The notes beneath the pieces are model-generated. The model worked only from the letters and a program-made list of their open reading frames with translations, was not told where the DNA came from and did not search any database. From Cinnamomum chago (lineage: Eukaryota > Streptophyta > Magnoliopsida > Laurales > Lauraceae), in NCBI GenBank assembly GCA_038049695.1, contig CP142453.1, positions 21,518,001 through 21,582,000 of the forward strand: a stretch of 64,000 nt of DNA, in the 5' to 3' direction. This document shows, piece after piece, positions 1-10,485 of this stretch (positions within the stretch are counted from its first letter, which is position 1; every line of letters starts with the position of its first letter). A program made the position numbers and the translations under genes.

Positions 1-533
1 AAAACCAACGAAGAAGACGCGGACATGTAATCGTAATAATGCGCAGTGTGACCTGTAATCGTTATAGTGCATTAGTGCGCCGTGTCTTTCGGAAGCATTT
101 GGGTTTTTAAGTTCGTAACTTGCGCTTGGGAGCGGAAACTGCGAGTTGCTGAGAAGTGAAAGGTCGAGATGGCCACGTTCTCATGGAAGTGTTTGGGGGT
201 AATTTTGTCATTAGAGATACTTTAAGGACCGAATAATGATTAGGGGATAAACCCATTGAGTAAAGTCACGCGCGAGAATTGCGGGTGAGTAATGATGATG
301 ATTAATTGTAACTTTTGACGCCGGAGACTTGTTTTGTAAGTAAAAGGGGATTCCGCGACGGTGCCTGAATATATAACTTTATTGTCTCAGTTCTATAATT
401 TTTTTTGATCGCCTGAAAGGTTTTATTTTTTATTTTTAATTTAAACACTAAAAATGTCTAATATACCTTTTCTTTAAAATCATATTTCATGATTAGTGGA
501 ATATTCCATTAATAATAATCAACTACCATTTAA
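1..533. other. Unassigned flank
   Basis: I see no coding, RNA or complete repeat structure here. The last 150 bases become AT-rich and lead into the periodic array that follows. Confidence 0.5.
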
Positions 534-564
534 TTGACCACGATCAATGAAATTCCATTAATGA

Positions 565-1560
565 GATTTCCAAATAAATTTAAAAAAATACAAATAAATC
601 TCAAAAGACCACAAATAACTTTAAAAAACCGAAATAATTTCAAAAAACGCAAAAAATTTCAAAAGAAAGTAAATAAATTTAAAAAGATGCAAATAAATCT
701 CAAAAGGACCAAATAAATTTAAAAAGATGCAAATAAATCTCAAAAGAACCAAATAACTTTCAAAAAATGTAAATAAATTTCAAAACACACAAATAAATTT
801 CAAAAGATATAAATAAAATTTTAAAAATATAAATAAATTTGAAAAGACGCAAATAAAATTCAAAAACGTAAATAAAATTTTAAAAAAGCACAATAATTTC
901 AAAAAATGCAATAAATTTCAAAGAACAAAGATAAATTTAAAAAAAAACTCAAACAAATCTCAAAAGATCCAAATAAATTTAAAAAAATGGAAATAAATTT
1001 CAAAAGACGTAAGTAAATTTGAAAAGATCCAAATAAAATCCAAAAAATGTAAATAAATTTCAAAAGACATAAATAAATTAAAAAACAGAAATAAAATTCA
1101 AAAAGCTCAAATACATTTGCCCAAACTACGATAAACCAAAATTCCAAATTTTAGAAAATTTTGCCAAAAACTCAATTATTTTTTCCAAATTAAACTATAA
1201 ATTTAAAACAAAGCAAATAAACTTCAAAAGATACAAATAAAATTAAAAAAATGTAAATAGATTTCAAAAAATGTAAATAAAATTTCCAAAAGACTAGATA
1301 GATTTTCCATAAATTCAGATGGATTTGTAAACAAAAAAAATAGATAAATTTGCCAAAAACAAAGAAAAAAGATTTGCTAGAAACTCAGATAAATTTGCAT
1401 GAAACTTAGATAAATCTGCCAAATACTTATATAAATTTGTTAGAAACTCAAATATATTTGCCAAAAATTCAGATAAATTTTTCAAAAACTCAGTTAAATG
1501 TATCAAAGACTCAGATGAATTTGCAAAAATCAACCTCCGATGATGGAAACAATTAATGTC
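565..1560. repeat. Degenerate AT-rich array, ~20-bp period
   Basis: About 1 kb is built from a diverged unit of 19-21 bp. The first two thirds resemble AAATAAATTTCAAAAGACGC, and the last third (about 1300-1560) resembles AAACTCAGATAAATTTGCCA. Small open frames on both strands encode only repetitive Lys/Asn/Phe/Leu peptides and are not genes. A stray unit recurs near 1660. It looks like an old minisatellite that drifted into two sub-families. Confidence 0.75.
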
Positions 1561-1767
1561 CGACAATGAACGATGACAAACAGCGGTGGGAGCGGTTGCA
1601 AATCAAAACCCCAATGAATCCCACCTCCATAACCACCACAAATTAACAAAAACCAATGAAGATGAATAAATTTGCCAAAAACTCCTAGTTTTCACCTTCT
1701 TCCTCCTAAAAAACCCCTCAAAACCAGAAAAAGAAAAGGAAGAAAAGGAAGATAAAGGAGAAGTTGT

Positions 1768-1946
1768 AGAGAGAGAGAGAGATATGGGTGGTAGCGGTTA
1801 CGCGCGCACACACAGAGTGAGAGAGAGAGAGAGAGAGAGATGGGTGGTAGCGGAAACAGTACACAAACAAAAGAAAAAGATAAAAAGACAGATATAGACT
1901 AGAGAAACCCCCCCCCCTCCCCCTCCCCCTCCCCCTCCCCCACGGG
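1768..1946. repeat. GA-rich microsatellites and poly-C tract
   Basis: Two GA runs (about 1768-1787 and 1814-1840) each lie next to the motif GATGGGTGGTAGCGG or a close variant, and a C-rich run follows at about 1906-1945. A diverged copy of the purine-rich block and the GGGTRGTAGC motif recurs at about 2600-2720, so this is a short dispersed duplication. Confidence 0.6.
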
Positions 1947-2046
1947 GTGAGCAAGCAATCAAGATTTATAGCCGTTCATTGATAAGAAATGAGGCTACAC
2001 TCAAAAGTTGTAAAAATTTGAAGACTCTTTCCAACTTTTGAACTCA

Positions 2047-2430
2047 GAGCAACTCCAACAGAGGAGTTATTTCTCCATGTCAGCATGAGTTGACAAGAAA
2101 CGGTCAAAAATGGCATATGGGGATGACCTCCAACAGAGATGGTAAAAGTGAGGTGGAAAAGGCATATGGGTTGGTATGTTTTTTTTGGCATATGGAAAGG
2201 CAACCTTCATTTCTTACTTTTTCAATATAATAATACAAGTTAGTAGTTCTTAGGAGATATATGTAATAAAGCAAATGAAGTTTGAATGAAAAAAGAATAA
2301 AATAATAATTTGACATCTCTCTTGGAGTTGCCCAAGTGAGATGTCAAATTTACATATGCCTTTTTTGCCACATAAGCCTTTATTTTTTAAAAAGGCATAT
2401 GGAGAAATAAAGTAGCTCTTGGAGATGCTC
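2047..2430. mobile_element. Tourist-like (PIF/Harbinger type) MITE, 384 bp
   Basis: The 5' end GAGCAACTCCAACAGAGGAG matches, in reverse complement, the 3' end, which reads GAGCATCTCCAAGAGC from the other strand. The ends are flanked by the same 3-bp sequence TCA (2044-2046 and 2431-2433). A 3-bp duplication with GAGCATCTCCAA-type termini fits the PIF/Harbinger MITE class. There is no coding capacity. Inner parts also pair (GCATATGG and GACATCTC motifs), so the transcript could fold as a long hairpin. Confidence 0.75.
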
Positions 2431-2433
2431 TCA

Positions 2434-3419
2434 CTCACACTAATCCAAATAGAAATAAATCTTATTTCAATCAATCAATGTCTTTGTTGGCAGAGACTAC
2501 TAGGACGTAGTAGGCAATGGTAGTTCAAGGCCGCCTTCTCCACCACTGACACTAGTAGCAACCCCAACCAATAATAGCATCCCGACAGTTTCCATGGGAA
2601 GATCTATTTTCATCTACTTCTTCCTTAAAAACCCCTTAAAATGAGAAGAAGAAAAACAAGAAAAGGAAGACAAATTTGAAGTTACAGAGATATAGAGAGA
2701 TGGGTAGTAGCAGAAAAACTAGGCCCTCAGATCTCCTTCCATCTCACACGAATCCCGAGGCAGAATCAACCTCTCTCCTCACGGGAATCCCGAGGTAGAA
2801 CCAACCCCTAGATGGCGCAGTTGCCTCTCCGCTGGCGCTGACCCCCTCTTGCAACAATTGCTGCTGTCTAGACTTGTTCGTCTCGGTCTCTGTGCCCGAG
2901 GAGAATAACTGAGTCTTCTTCCTCTTCGCTTCTGTTGCAGAGAACCAATGAGGAGAAACTCACAAAGAACCATGCTTAGATCCCGTTAATCCGCAGCCTC
3001 ATCATAAGATCCAAACCGTCAAGCGCACAAAGACAATGCCAATTGAAAGAACAAGCTGGTCCCAAAAGAAGATGGATAATACAAGATTTGAAATTTGAAA
3101 ATTTAAAATTTTATGCTTAAAATGGTTGAAAGGGTAAATCAGTCATGAAAACTCTATCCAGGGACCTCTCGCCAAAATATGTCCAACCGTATGGACTACA
3201 GGCCTTAGAGGAAAAGTTGATGGCCAGGAGGCATTACAAGACCTCTACTAGGGACCTTTCGCTAATTTACTCTAAATAAAATGGGTAGCTTTAATGTCAA
3301 AAATAAGAATTTGAGTTACGGGAAGATTTGGTAATTAGTTTTTGGCAATTGGACAGTGTGGGTGGATGAAAGTTTAAGATATGTAGGACATCAATCATGT
3401 CATGTTATCGAATTCGAAT
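2434..3419. other. Unassigned intergenic DNA
   Basis: This stretch includes the second copy of the purine-rich block (about 2600-2720). Short frames near 2779-2973 have no family signature. I see no further structure. Confidence 0.4.
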
Positions 3420-3922
3420 TACGGCTAACAAATTCATGTTAAAATCACTTCAACCCATGCACGACCCTTTAATTTAACGGGTCAAAAAATCCAACCCTAA
3501 CATGACCCGTTAATTTAACGAGTCAAAGAATCCAACCCGAACATAACCCGTTAATTTAACGGATCATACAACCCAACCCATTAAGCAATTAAGTCATTTC
3601 AAAAATTAAAAGAAAATTCATATAAAAATATATAAGCCGCACAAAACTATAAGTGAGGATCTCAAGTAAATCCCACCTGAAACCCCACCATAAACAATAA
3701 ATTTCAATTTCTTATTTATGAATATAAATTAATTTTAGCTACACTTAAGGACTAAAAAATTTTTAACGGGTTAAGCTAGTTGTTAACAGATTTATGTTTT
3801 AATTCATACACGACCCGTTAACTTAATGTGTTAGCGGGTTTAACCCGTTAATGACCCGAACCGGTTAATATTGTGTGGATTCGTGTCGTGTTAAAGGGTC
3901 GTGTGGCATTTTGACAGCCGTA
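3420..3922. mobile_element. hAT-like non-autonomous remnant rich in CCCGTTAA motifs
   Basis: The left end TACGGCTAACAAA is a partial inverted match to the right end, which reads TACGGCTGTCAAAATGCC from the other strand. No matching 8-bp flanks were found, so the left boundary is uncertain. At 3465-3570 a unit of about 42 bp repeats three times, each with a near-palindromic ACCCGTTAATTTAACGGGT core. A diverged group of the same motif lies at 3808-3870. There is no coding region. Confidence 0.5.
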
Positions 3923-4227
3923 GGAGTAACCGTCTCCAACCTACTCATTAGGCGTAGGTTTGATTATGCATTAAAACTAGTAAAATATGGCATGGACAAA
4001 TATGATTCGCTGGAGGGAATATCTCACGTGAGCACCACATGTCTAAATGCCTAGTAGAGCTTACCTGGTGATTCATCCGATTGGAATATAAAATATGGAC
4101 CCCTTGATAGTCCTTGATCCCGAGTTTGACATCCATCTAAATAGACTAGATCATTGTGTACTCGTTTTGGATGGTGAAAACTTATCAGCTAGTGATCAAT
4201 TTGTCTGATCGTTACCATACACACTTA

Positions 4228-6170
4228 GGTGAGGGGAGATCTTTCGATTCGGCGGGCCCCATAGGAAACGGTATGCTTTAGCGAGGGGGGAGGCTAATTC
4301 AATATGTAGTTATCAAGGGTATTGAGAATTTTTAAATTTTTTAAAAATAATGAAATTATTTTATATGAATTAAACTGAGATGGACAAAATTGCAATAAAA
4401 GACAACAACTATAATATATACAAATTACAAAATCAATAAAATATGACATTCAATTTGGAGGGAAAAGTTTCATGGGTGGATTACTGGATGTTGAAGAGTT
4501 GAAATCAGGATGATTCAGGTGTGCCATATATAGGGTTGTAAACGGGTATCCGATTACCCGATTACCTAGAAGTTCCGACCCGCAAAAAACCGGGTCTGTA
4601 ACCTATTTTAGGTTCCGATTCATATACGGGTCCAGGTCCAGAACCTAATTTAGGTTCCGATTGATAAACGAGCTCGGTTACGAGTCCATATAGGTTCTGA
4701 CTCGTGGACCCGACATCTAAGTCTTTTATATTGCAATTTGTACTTTAAAACCAACTCATTTTGGGCATTTTTATGTATATTATTGGATGTTGTTAGGGGT
4801 GAAGGTGGGCCGGGCCGTCCTAGGGCCACCCGTGGACAGCCCATCATAGGCTCGGCCCGAGCTCGGCTCAAAAGACAAAAGAGCCAAGCTAGGGCCTAGT
4901 AGGAGGCCCGTTTGCTTAAAGGGGCCGAGCTCGGGCTTGATGAAGCCCGGCTCGTAAGCCCTAGGGCCTACATATATTATATATATGTACACTATACAAT
5001 ATATAATACATATATGATATAACATAATCCATAAATCATAAACCTTAGTTTTAATCAATATAAATAATCTCTAAACCCTAAACACTAAATAATCCATAAA
5101 TCCTAAACCTAAGCAGTAAGTCATAGGGCCTACATATATTAATCCATATTTTATATATATATGTGTACACTATACAATATATAATACATATATGAATCTA
5201 TGATACTAAATAATTCATAAATCCTAAACCTTAGTTTTAATCCAATATAAATAATCCCTAAACCCTAAACACTAAACCCTAAGCACTAAATAATCCATAA
5301 ATCCTAAACCTAAGCACTAAACCTTAAACCCTAATTTTAATCCAATATAAATAATCCCTAAACAACCTTGATGATGCATGTATATTAATGGTCTAGAAGA
5401 CATGTTTTTAAGTCTTGTAACTCTGGAACAACCTTTCCTTTGTTGTTATTATTATTTATTAACAATGCTCTATTGTTTTTGTTATAGGTGATGTTGGAGA
5501 CTTTATTTTATGATGCTAGCCGAATACTTTATTTTATTCTATGATGCTATTGGAGTTTAATTTGATTTGTATTATTGTTGGAGTTTGATAATGCTCATCT
5601 ACATTAACATTGAACTATTATGGAGTGTTGGAACTGGGCTCCCTTTGCTTTTATGGAGTCTTTCTTATTTTAGTAAATTTTATTGCTGCAATCCAAATTA
5701 TGAGAATGGGAATATGGGATGAATGCATGCATTTGACCATTTTTTTTTCTGGTTTGTATATGTAGATTTCTTTGAATTCCTACAAGATTTTTTTTTTCCT
5801 GAAAATATTTTCTTTCAGCTAGTGCTATATCATTAGTCGGGCTCAAAGGGCCGGCGGCCCTAGGGCCTCATAACTTAATAAGAGCCGAGCCCGAGCCAGG
5901 GTTTTTGAGACCCTCTCGAGCTTGGGCCGAGCTAGGGCCTACCGAAAGATACTAGGGCCGAGCCTAGGGCCTGTCAAAGCCCGGCTCGGCCCGGCCCACT
6001 TTCATCCCTAGATGTTGTAGACTTGATGAACTGTTATAAGTTGAATGATATGCCTATTTAAAAAAGAAAAAACTGAATAATAAAGAGAAAATATAATCAA
6101 TTCTGGAGCTAGATTTGAGTCCTCTAGGTGGACTCGATTCTGGAACCGGATCCGGAACCAACAAAACATT
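4228..6170. repeat. Tandem segmental duplication, copy A (with nested hAT)
   Basis: Once the nested element at 4794-6010 is removed, this block of about 0.7 kb matches 6171-6905. Both start TTAGGTGARGGGAGATCTTT and run through the same pyrimidine-free A-rich middle into a remnant that begins TAGGGTTGTAAACGGG at 4531. Copy A stops inside that inner element (at ACCAACAAAACAT), exactly where copy B begins. This is a direct duplication whose right breakpoint lies within a transposon. Confidence 0.8.
4794..6010. mobile_element. Non-autonomous hAT element, 1217 bp, TSD GATGTTGT
   Basis: The terminal inverted repeats are TAGGGGTGAAGGTGGGCCG on the left and, read from the other strand on the right, TAGGGATGAAAGTGGGCCG. 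The 8-bp target duplication GATGTTGT is exact at 4786-4793 and 6011-6018, which is diagnostic for the hAT superfamily. The subterminal regions are rich in GGGCCGAGC-type motifs. The interior (about 4960-5370) is an AT-rich tandem duplication with many CCCTAAA-like heptamers. There is no transposase frame. Copy B of the surrounding duplication lacks this element and shows the empty site near 6731. Confidence 0.92.
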
Positions 6171-6905
6171 TAGGTGAAGGGAGATCTTTCGATTTGGCAG
6201 GCCACACGGGAAACGGTATACTCGGGTGAGGGGGGCCTAATTCAATATGTAGTTATATTAGGTATTGAAAATTTTTAAAAAGTTTTAAAATGATGAAATT
6301 ATTTTATATGAGTTAAACTAAGATGGACAAAATTGCAATAAAAGACAGCAGCTATAATATATACAAATTACAAAATCAATAAATTATGACATTCAATTTG
6401 GAGGGAAAAGTTACATGAGTGGATTACTAGATGTCAAAGTCAGGATGATTCACTTGTGCCACATATAGGGGTGCAAATGGGTATCTGATTACCCGGAAGT
6501 TTTGACCCTCAAAAAAGGGGGTCTGGAACCTATTTTAGGTTCCGATTCATAATTGGGTTCGGGTCCGGAACCTAATTTTGGTTCCGATCAATAAAAAAGG
6601 GGGGGGGGGGGGGGCGGTTTCGGGTCTATATAAGTTCCGACCTGTGGACCCGGGACCCATTATTTGTGTCTTTGATCTTTCAATTTGTACTTTAAAACCA
6701 ACTCTTTTTTTGCATTATTATGTATAATACTGGATGTAGACTTAGTGCACTTTTATAAGTTGAATGATATGCTTATTTTAATAAAAAAAAATGAAGAATA
6801 AAGAGAAAATAGAATTGATTATGGAACTAGATTCGAGCCCTTTAGGTGGACCCGGTTCCGGAACCGAATACTGGTCTTCTTATTAAAACCGGGTCTGAAA
6901 CCAAC
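6171..6905. repeat. Tandem segmental duplication, copy B
   Basis: This is the partner of copy A (4228-6170). It lacks the nested 1217-bp hAT and carries a pure G run of about 18 bases at 6597-6614 where copy A has a short ordinary sequence. Confidence 0.8.
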
Positions 6906-7016
6906 AAAATAGTTCCGATTCAAAACTTGATATGGAACCGGAACCGTTATTTTAAAACGGGTTCGAATACAGATCCACTATGGTTCCGATCCGAAACCGT
7001 CATGTTTGCAACCTTG
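6466..7016. mobile_element. hAT-like MITE, 551 bp, near-perfect 8-bp TSD
   Basis: The left end TAGGGGTGCAAATGGG pairs with the right end, which reads CAAGGTTGCAAACATGACGG from the other strand. The flanks are GCCACATA (6458-6465) and GCCATATA (7017-7024), 7 of 8 identical. The truncated copy at 4531 is preceded by exactly GCCATATA, so the flank was duplicated together with the element. The interior alternates GGTTCCGA/CGGAACC motifs. There is no coding region. Confidence 0.7.
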
Positions 7017-7024
7017 GCCATATA

Positions 7025-7547
7025 CATATACAATGATTCGCGCCAATAAACGACTTGGACTTCGAGAAAAATGAGCCCCACCAAGTGATTAAGAAGAGCG
7101 TTGCTCCATACTAAAAGGCAAAGGTGCTGCATTGTAGTTTTTCCATTATTTAAATTATCATGGTAAGATAGTTACTATTTGATCATCATAGCCATCTCAT
7201 AAGGTCTTAATAAAAATAGTAATAACAATTATATCATATCCATCATTTAGAGTCTTTATACTCAATGGTTCAGATGAAATCCATAAAATCATTTCACTGA
7301 CAATCTCCCCAGCCACTAGTGATGCAATAGGTCAAGGTGTGTTTGTGCACACTTTCACTTGCACACCGATCTCGGCTTGTCTCGCCTCTTCCTTGATATG
7401 TCCCATGACAAGGTTATAATGTATGATACCAAACTAATATACTTGTTGTGATGGGCTGGGATATTGATTGAGTTACTTGATAGTTGTTCCGCACTCCTAA
7501 TTTAGAAGAAAAAAATATACATTTTAAGATTTATTTTAAATCCGTAA
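7025..7547. other. Unassigned intergenic DNA
   Basis: I see no gene, RNA or bounded repeat in this stretch. Confidence 0.4.
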
Positions 7548-7559
7548 TTGTATGGTGAA

Positions 7560-7838
7560 CAAGGTAACAAGGTGGAGTTAACCCAAGTGGTTGGCCGAGT
7601 TGTCAGGACCACGGATCCTTTCTTTTCCGGAACTAGAGGTCCTGGTATTGATCCTCGGTTACCCCCACTTCAGAAACCGAAGGTTGAGTCCACTAATGGC
7701 TACCACCTGGGTGCCACAAGGGTTTTACCTTGCTTCTCTTTGGGCCTGGAGGGTTAGTCCAGCCCAAAGCATTGGAAACCCTTCGTCAGTAGACTGGCCC
7801 AAGCCTGAACTCATCCCAACCCCATATTCGAGTAAAAA
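7560..7838 (+). mobile_element. tRNA-derived SINE (diverged)
   Basis: The 5' part has an A-box-like GTTAACCCAAGTGGTTGG and a B-box-like GGTATTGATCC. The body has CTACCAC..GTGCCACAAGGGTTTTACC followed by CAGCCCAAAG, and the end is A-rich. The same body motifs recur in the SINE at 31244-31422, so both appear to be one family. Clean target duplications were not found. Short frames across it are incidental. Confidence 0.55.
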
Positions 7839-9739
7839 AATCAACTAATGCATTAAACCTTCTATTAGACGACTGGGCCATATAATGTCCGCGGTCCTAA
7901 TTGCCATCTTTTCCCAACCACATATCAACTAAACCCACTTACAAGTCAGGCTAGATATTTTGAGAGTTTGGATCTCTTATTTTGTTGATACATGGAAATA
8001 CTGTTTCATCCGCCATCTGTATAAAATCTCATACCAGCTAATGTACCATCTCAATTGCTTCCTTGAAATGAAAAAGAAAAGAAGACACTACAAAAAAAAT
8101 GTCTTAATGAGTCATTTTTAAAGTGTCTTAAAAAGTGGTTTGTGTCGCTTTTCTGATTAATATGCAAGCATCTTATCTGCCGGCGCCACTAAAAGTTCGT
8201 AAAAGCGTCTCAAGAAATATATTTGTTGTGTCAGTTTCTGTTATCAAAGTGACACAAAAAAATGGTTACTTGTGTCACTTTAAACCCAAAAGTGACACTG
8301 AAATAACTTAAAAGCGTCACAAGAAAGATAACTTTGTTGTCTCCCTTTTCAAAAGCAGTGATCAATATGTTGTTTTTGGACCAAAAGTGACACAAGTAGT
8401 CATTAGTTGTGACAGTTTCCATAGAAGCGAGATACCATCCATTTTTTTTAAAATAAAAATGCAATATATACATTACTAATAACATGTTGCAGTATGGATA
8501 CACTTTCAAATCACTAAACCTGCCTTATAAAAGATGCAAAAAAATATAGATAGTAACATTCAATAAGAACCATTTCATTAATTGGAAATTAATCACCATT
8601 CACATTAAGGAACGTACTTGCTCGTCCACGCACTAAATCAAACAAACTATTCAAAACATAGCCAATTTGAATCCATCCATAATCCAAACTATTTACATTA
8701 ACCTTCGAATCCGTAACCAAAGCGTCACGACATAATCCAAAACCTTCACAAAAGCATCCAAAAAAAGGCAAGCTACATTGTAAACAATTTCCGAAAATCC
8801 CTAACTAACCAAAATTAAGTTAACCTAATTAGTAGATCCACTTAGCAAAAGGCATTCCATCTCCGTTTAATTAAGTTCTTCATTCACCTACAAAATAATA
8901 ACAATTTGACTATATATCAATAATATAATCAAGTAAGAAGGAGAGTTTAACCAACAATATCAAGGATTCATGTTAAAGAGAAAACATTTTGTCACTAGAG
9001 AAAGAGCAATTGAAACACTAGCAGTTCACATGTCATAAGATCATAGTAGCAAGGAAACTAGGAGCAATCAATAATTCACTAATATGATGACCTAGTATTC
9101 CTATCGCCATCTACAACTAACACTCAATAAGCATTAACGTACCGAAAACTACGCAACTAACACTCAATAAGCATTAACGTACCCCAATGATATGTGATGA
9201 AGTGTGAAATGCATCATGAACTAAAAAACTCCACCTACCCAAGTGCATGATGCAGACAAAAATGCATGAATCAATTCACATTGATGATAGTCCGATAAAG
9301 AAACAGGTAGTCACTAAGCCTAAAAACTGAAATGCACATTAAATTAAGTGTATCGTCACTAAGCCTTACTATGAAATTTTCTCAACTATACAAATTGAAC
9401 TCCTAGGTATACCTTTATAAAGGAAGAAATCCTTGGATGAAGTCGATAAACTCGAGTGGGATCTCATCTATTTCTTTGGTGGTGTATGTCTTTATGCTGG
9501 CCAACTCCATAACCTGTTTCGAGAAAAAGCAAGTTAGTGTAGTCATTAGTGTAAGAAAACTAGCTAAGGAACTTTTACTCATTCTTTTGTGTAAGAAAAC
9601 TAGCTAGTGTAATTAAACTTCCATCCCATTCTTTTGTTTTTCTCTTTCTTTTTAATAGAACTTTTAATTATTGAGCAAAAAATATATATTTATTTATTTG
9701 TGTATAACTATTTTCACCTTGCGTTTGAGCGATTGACCG

Positions 9740-10353
9740 GCATCAGCAAAAAAGTGTCGCATAAAACTCATCATGTAATAACCACATACAATTCCGTCTC
9801 CTTGTTGTTGGCACTGTGGACAAATGTCATATAGACAAATGGTAAGAGTAACAAACCTTGCATCTTCATTGCATAAATAGGCATGCTTACCGTCACATAC
9901 TCCCAATATGGGTTCGGATTTAACCTTCTTGGCTTTCCAGAAGACAAGTTTGATATTTGAATTGCTCTAAAAATCCCAAGAAATTATCGTCAAGGAAAAT
10001 AAAATATATACACTAAGGGGAAAAAAAATAAGAGATAGAGATACTTTACGTGTTCACCTCAAGTTTAAAAGTTGGATCTGACTGCTTTCCTAACGAATCC
10101 AACCAATAGACTTGCATTTCTGTTAAGACAATGACGATCAAAACCCAATGCCCTCTACAGCCAATCAAGTGAAAAAACAAATTACGTTAATATATTTTAT
10201 TATTGTACTAAAGTAAAATGATGTCTAACAAATAAATACTGAAAAGCACTTACCCTGGGTTGTAAGGAATTACAAGAGCTCTATCACCATGTTCCTGTGC
10301 CAAGGACTGGATGTATCGACTCTTATCATCTTTCTTTGTATGACGATTAAAAC
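9740..10353 (-). CDS. Ulp1-like (C48) cysteine protease domain inside the CACTA element
   Basis: Four minus-strand exons join in phase with GT-AG introns: 10353-10254, 10154-10050, 9966-9891 and 9813 to about 9740. The spliced product reads through IPYNPGGHWVLIV, then VYWLDSLG, then a WEYVTCQQQGDGIVCGYYMM stretch. These are the hallmarks of the Ulp1/SENP C48 peptidase fold: His in GHW, Asp in LDSL, Gln in QQQGD and the nucleophile Cys in VCGYY (codon 9784-9786). Such domains deconjugate SUMO in host proteins and are often carried by plant CACTA and MULE transposons with unknown purpose. No stop interrupts the four exons. Upstream coding exons and the true start are not resolved, and the preceding helicase exon does not join it in frame. 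Host-gene capture and element-borne protease cannot be separated from sequence alone. Confidence 0.8.
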
Positions 10354-10406
10354 CTGTTGGAGATCCGAAATTCAAGGAAATAGTACACTGACAAAAGAGT
10401 ATATAC

Positions 10407-10485
10407 CTTCATTGAAAGCCCACCGACCACAAGGCAACATCTGATATCAGTAAACTGTGCTAGTTTCTCAATCATACTATGGACC
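10407..10485 (-). pseudogene. Captured exon of a DEAD-box RNA helicase (RH28-like)
   Basis: This minus-strand exon of 79 nt is bounded by an acceptor (TTTTTTGGCAG) and a donor (AAG|GTATAT). It encodes VHSMIEKLAQF followed by TDIRCCLVVGGLSMK, which matches the stretch after motif Ia of DEAD-box helicases of the RH28/DRS1 type, nucleolar factors in large-subunit ribosome assembly. Motifs I, II (DEAD) and VI are absent from the window, so it cannot be a helicase. It sits within the CACTA boundaries on the same strand as the Ulp1 domain and 53 nt upstream of its first recognised exon, which suggests a captured host fragment. Confidence 0.7.

Noticed and set aside
534..716. Lysine-rich 60-residue frame
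   Set aside because: It is a translation of the AT-rich 20-bp periodic array, with no domain and no conserved start context.
5080..5370. Possible telomere or ancient chromosome-fusion site
   Set aside because: The CCCTAAA-like units are irregular and lie wholly inside an hAT element with target duplications, so they came with the element.
9095..9185. Possible CRISPR-like direct repeats
   Set aside because: There are only two copies of a 30-bp AACACTCAATAAGCATTAACG segment inside a plant CACTA element. This is a local duplication.
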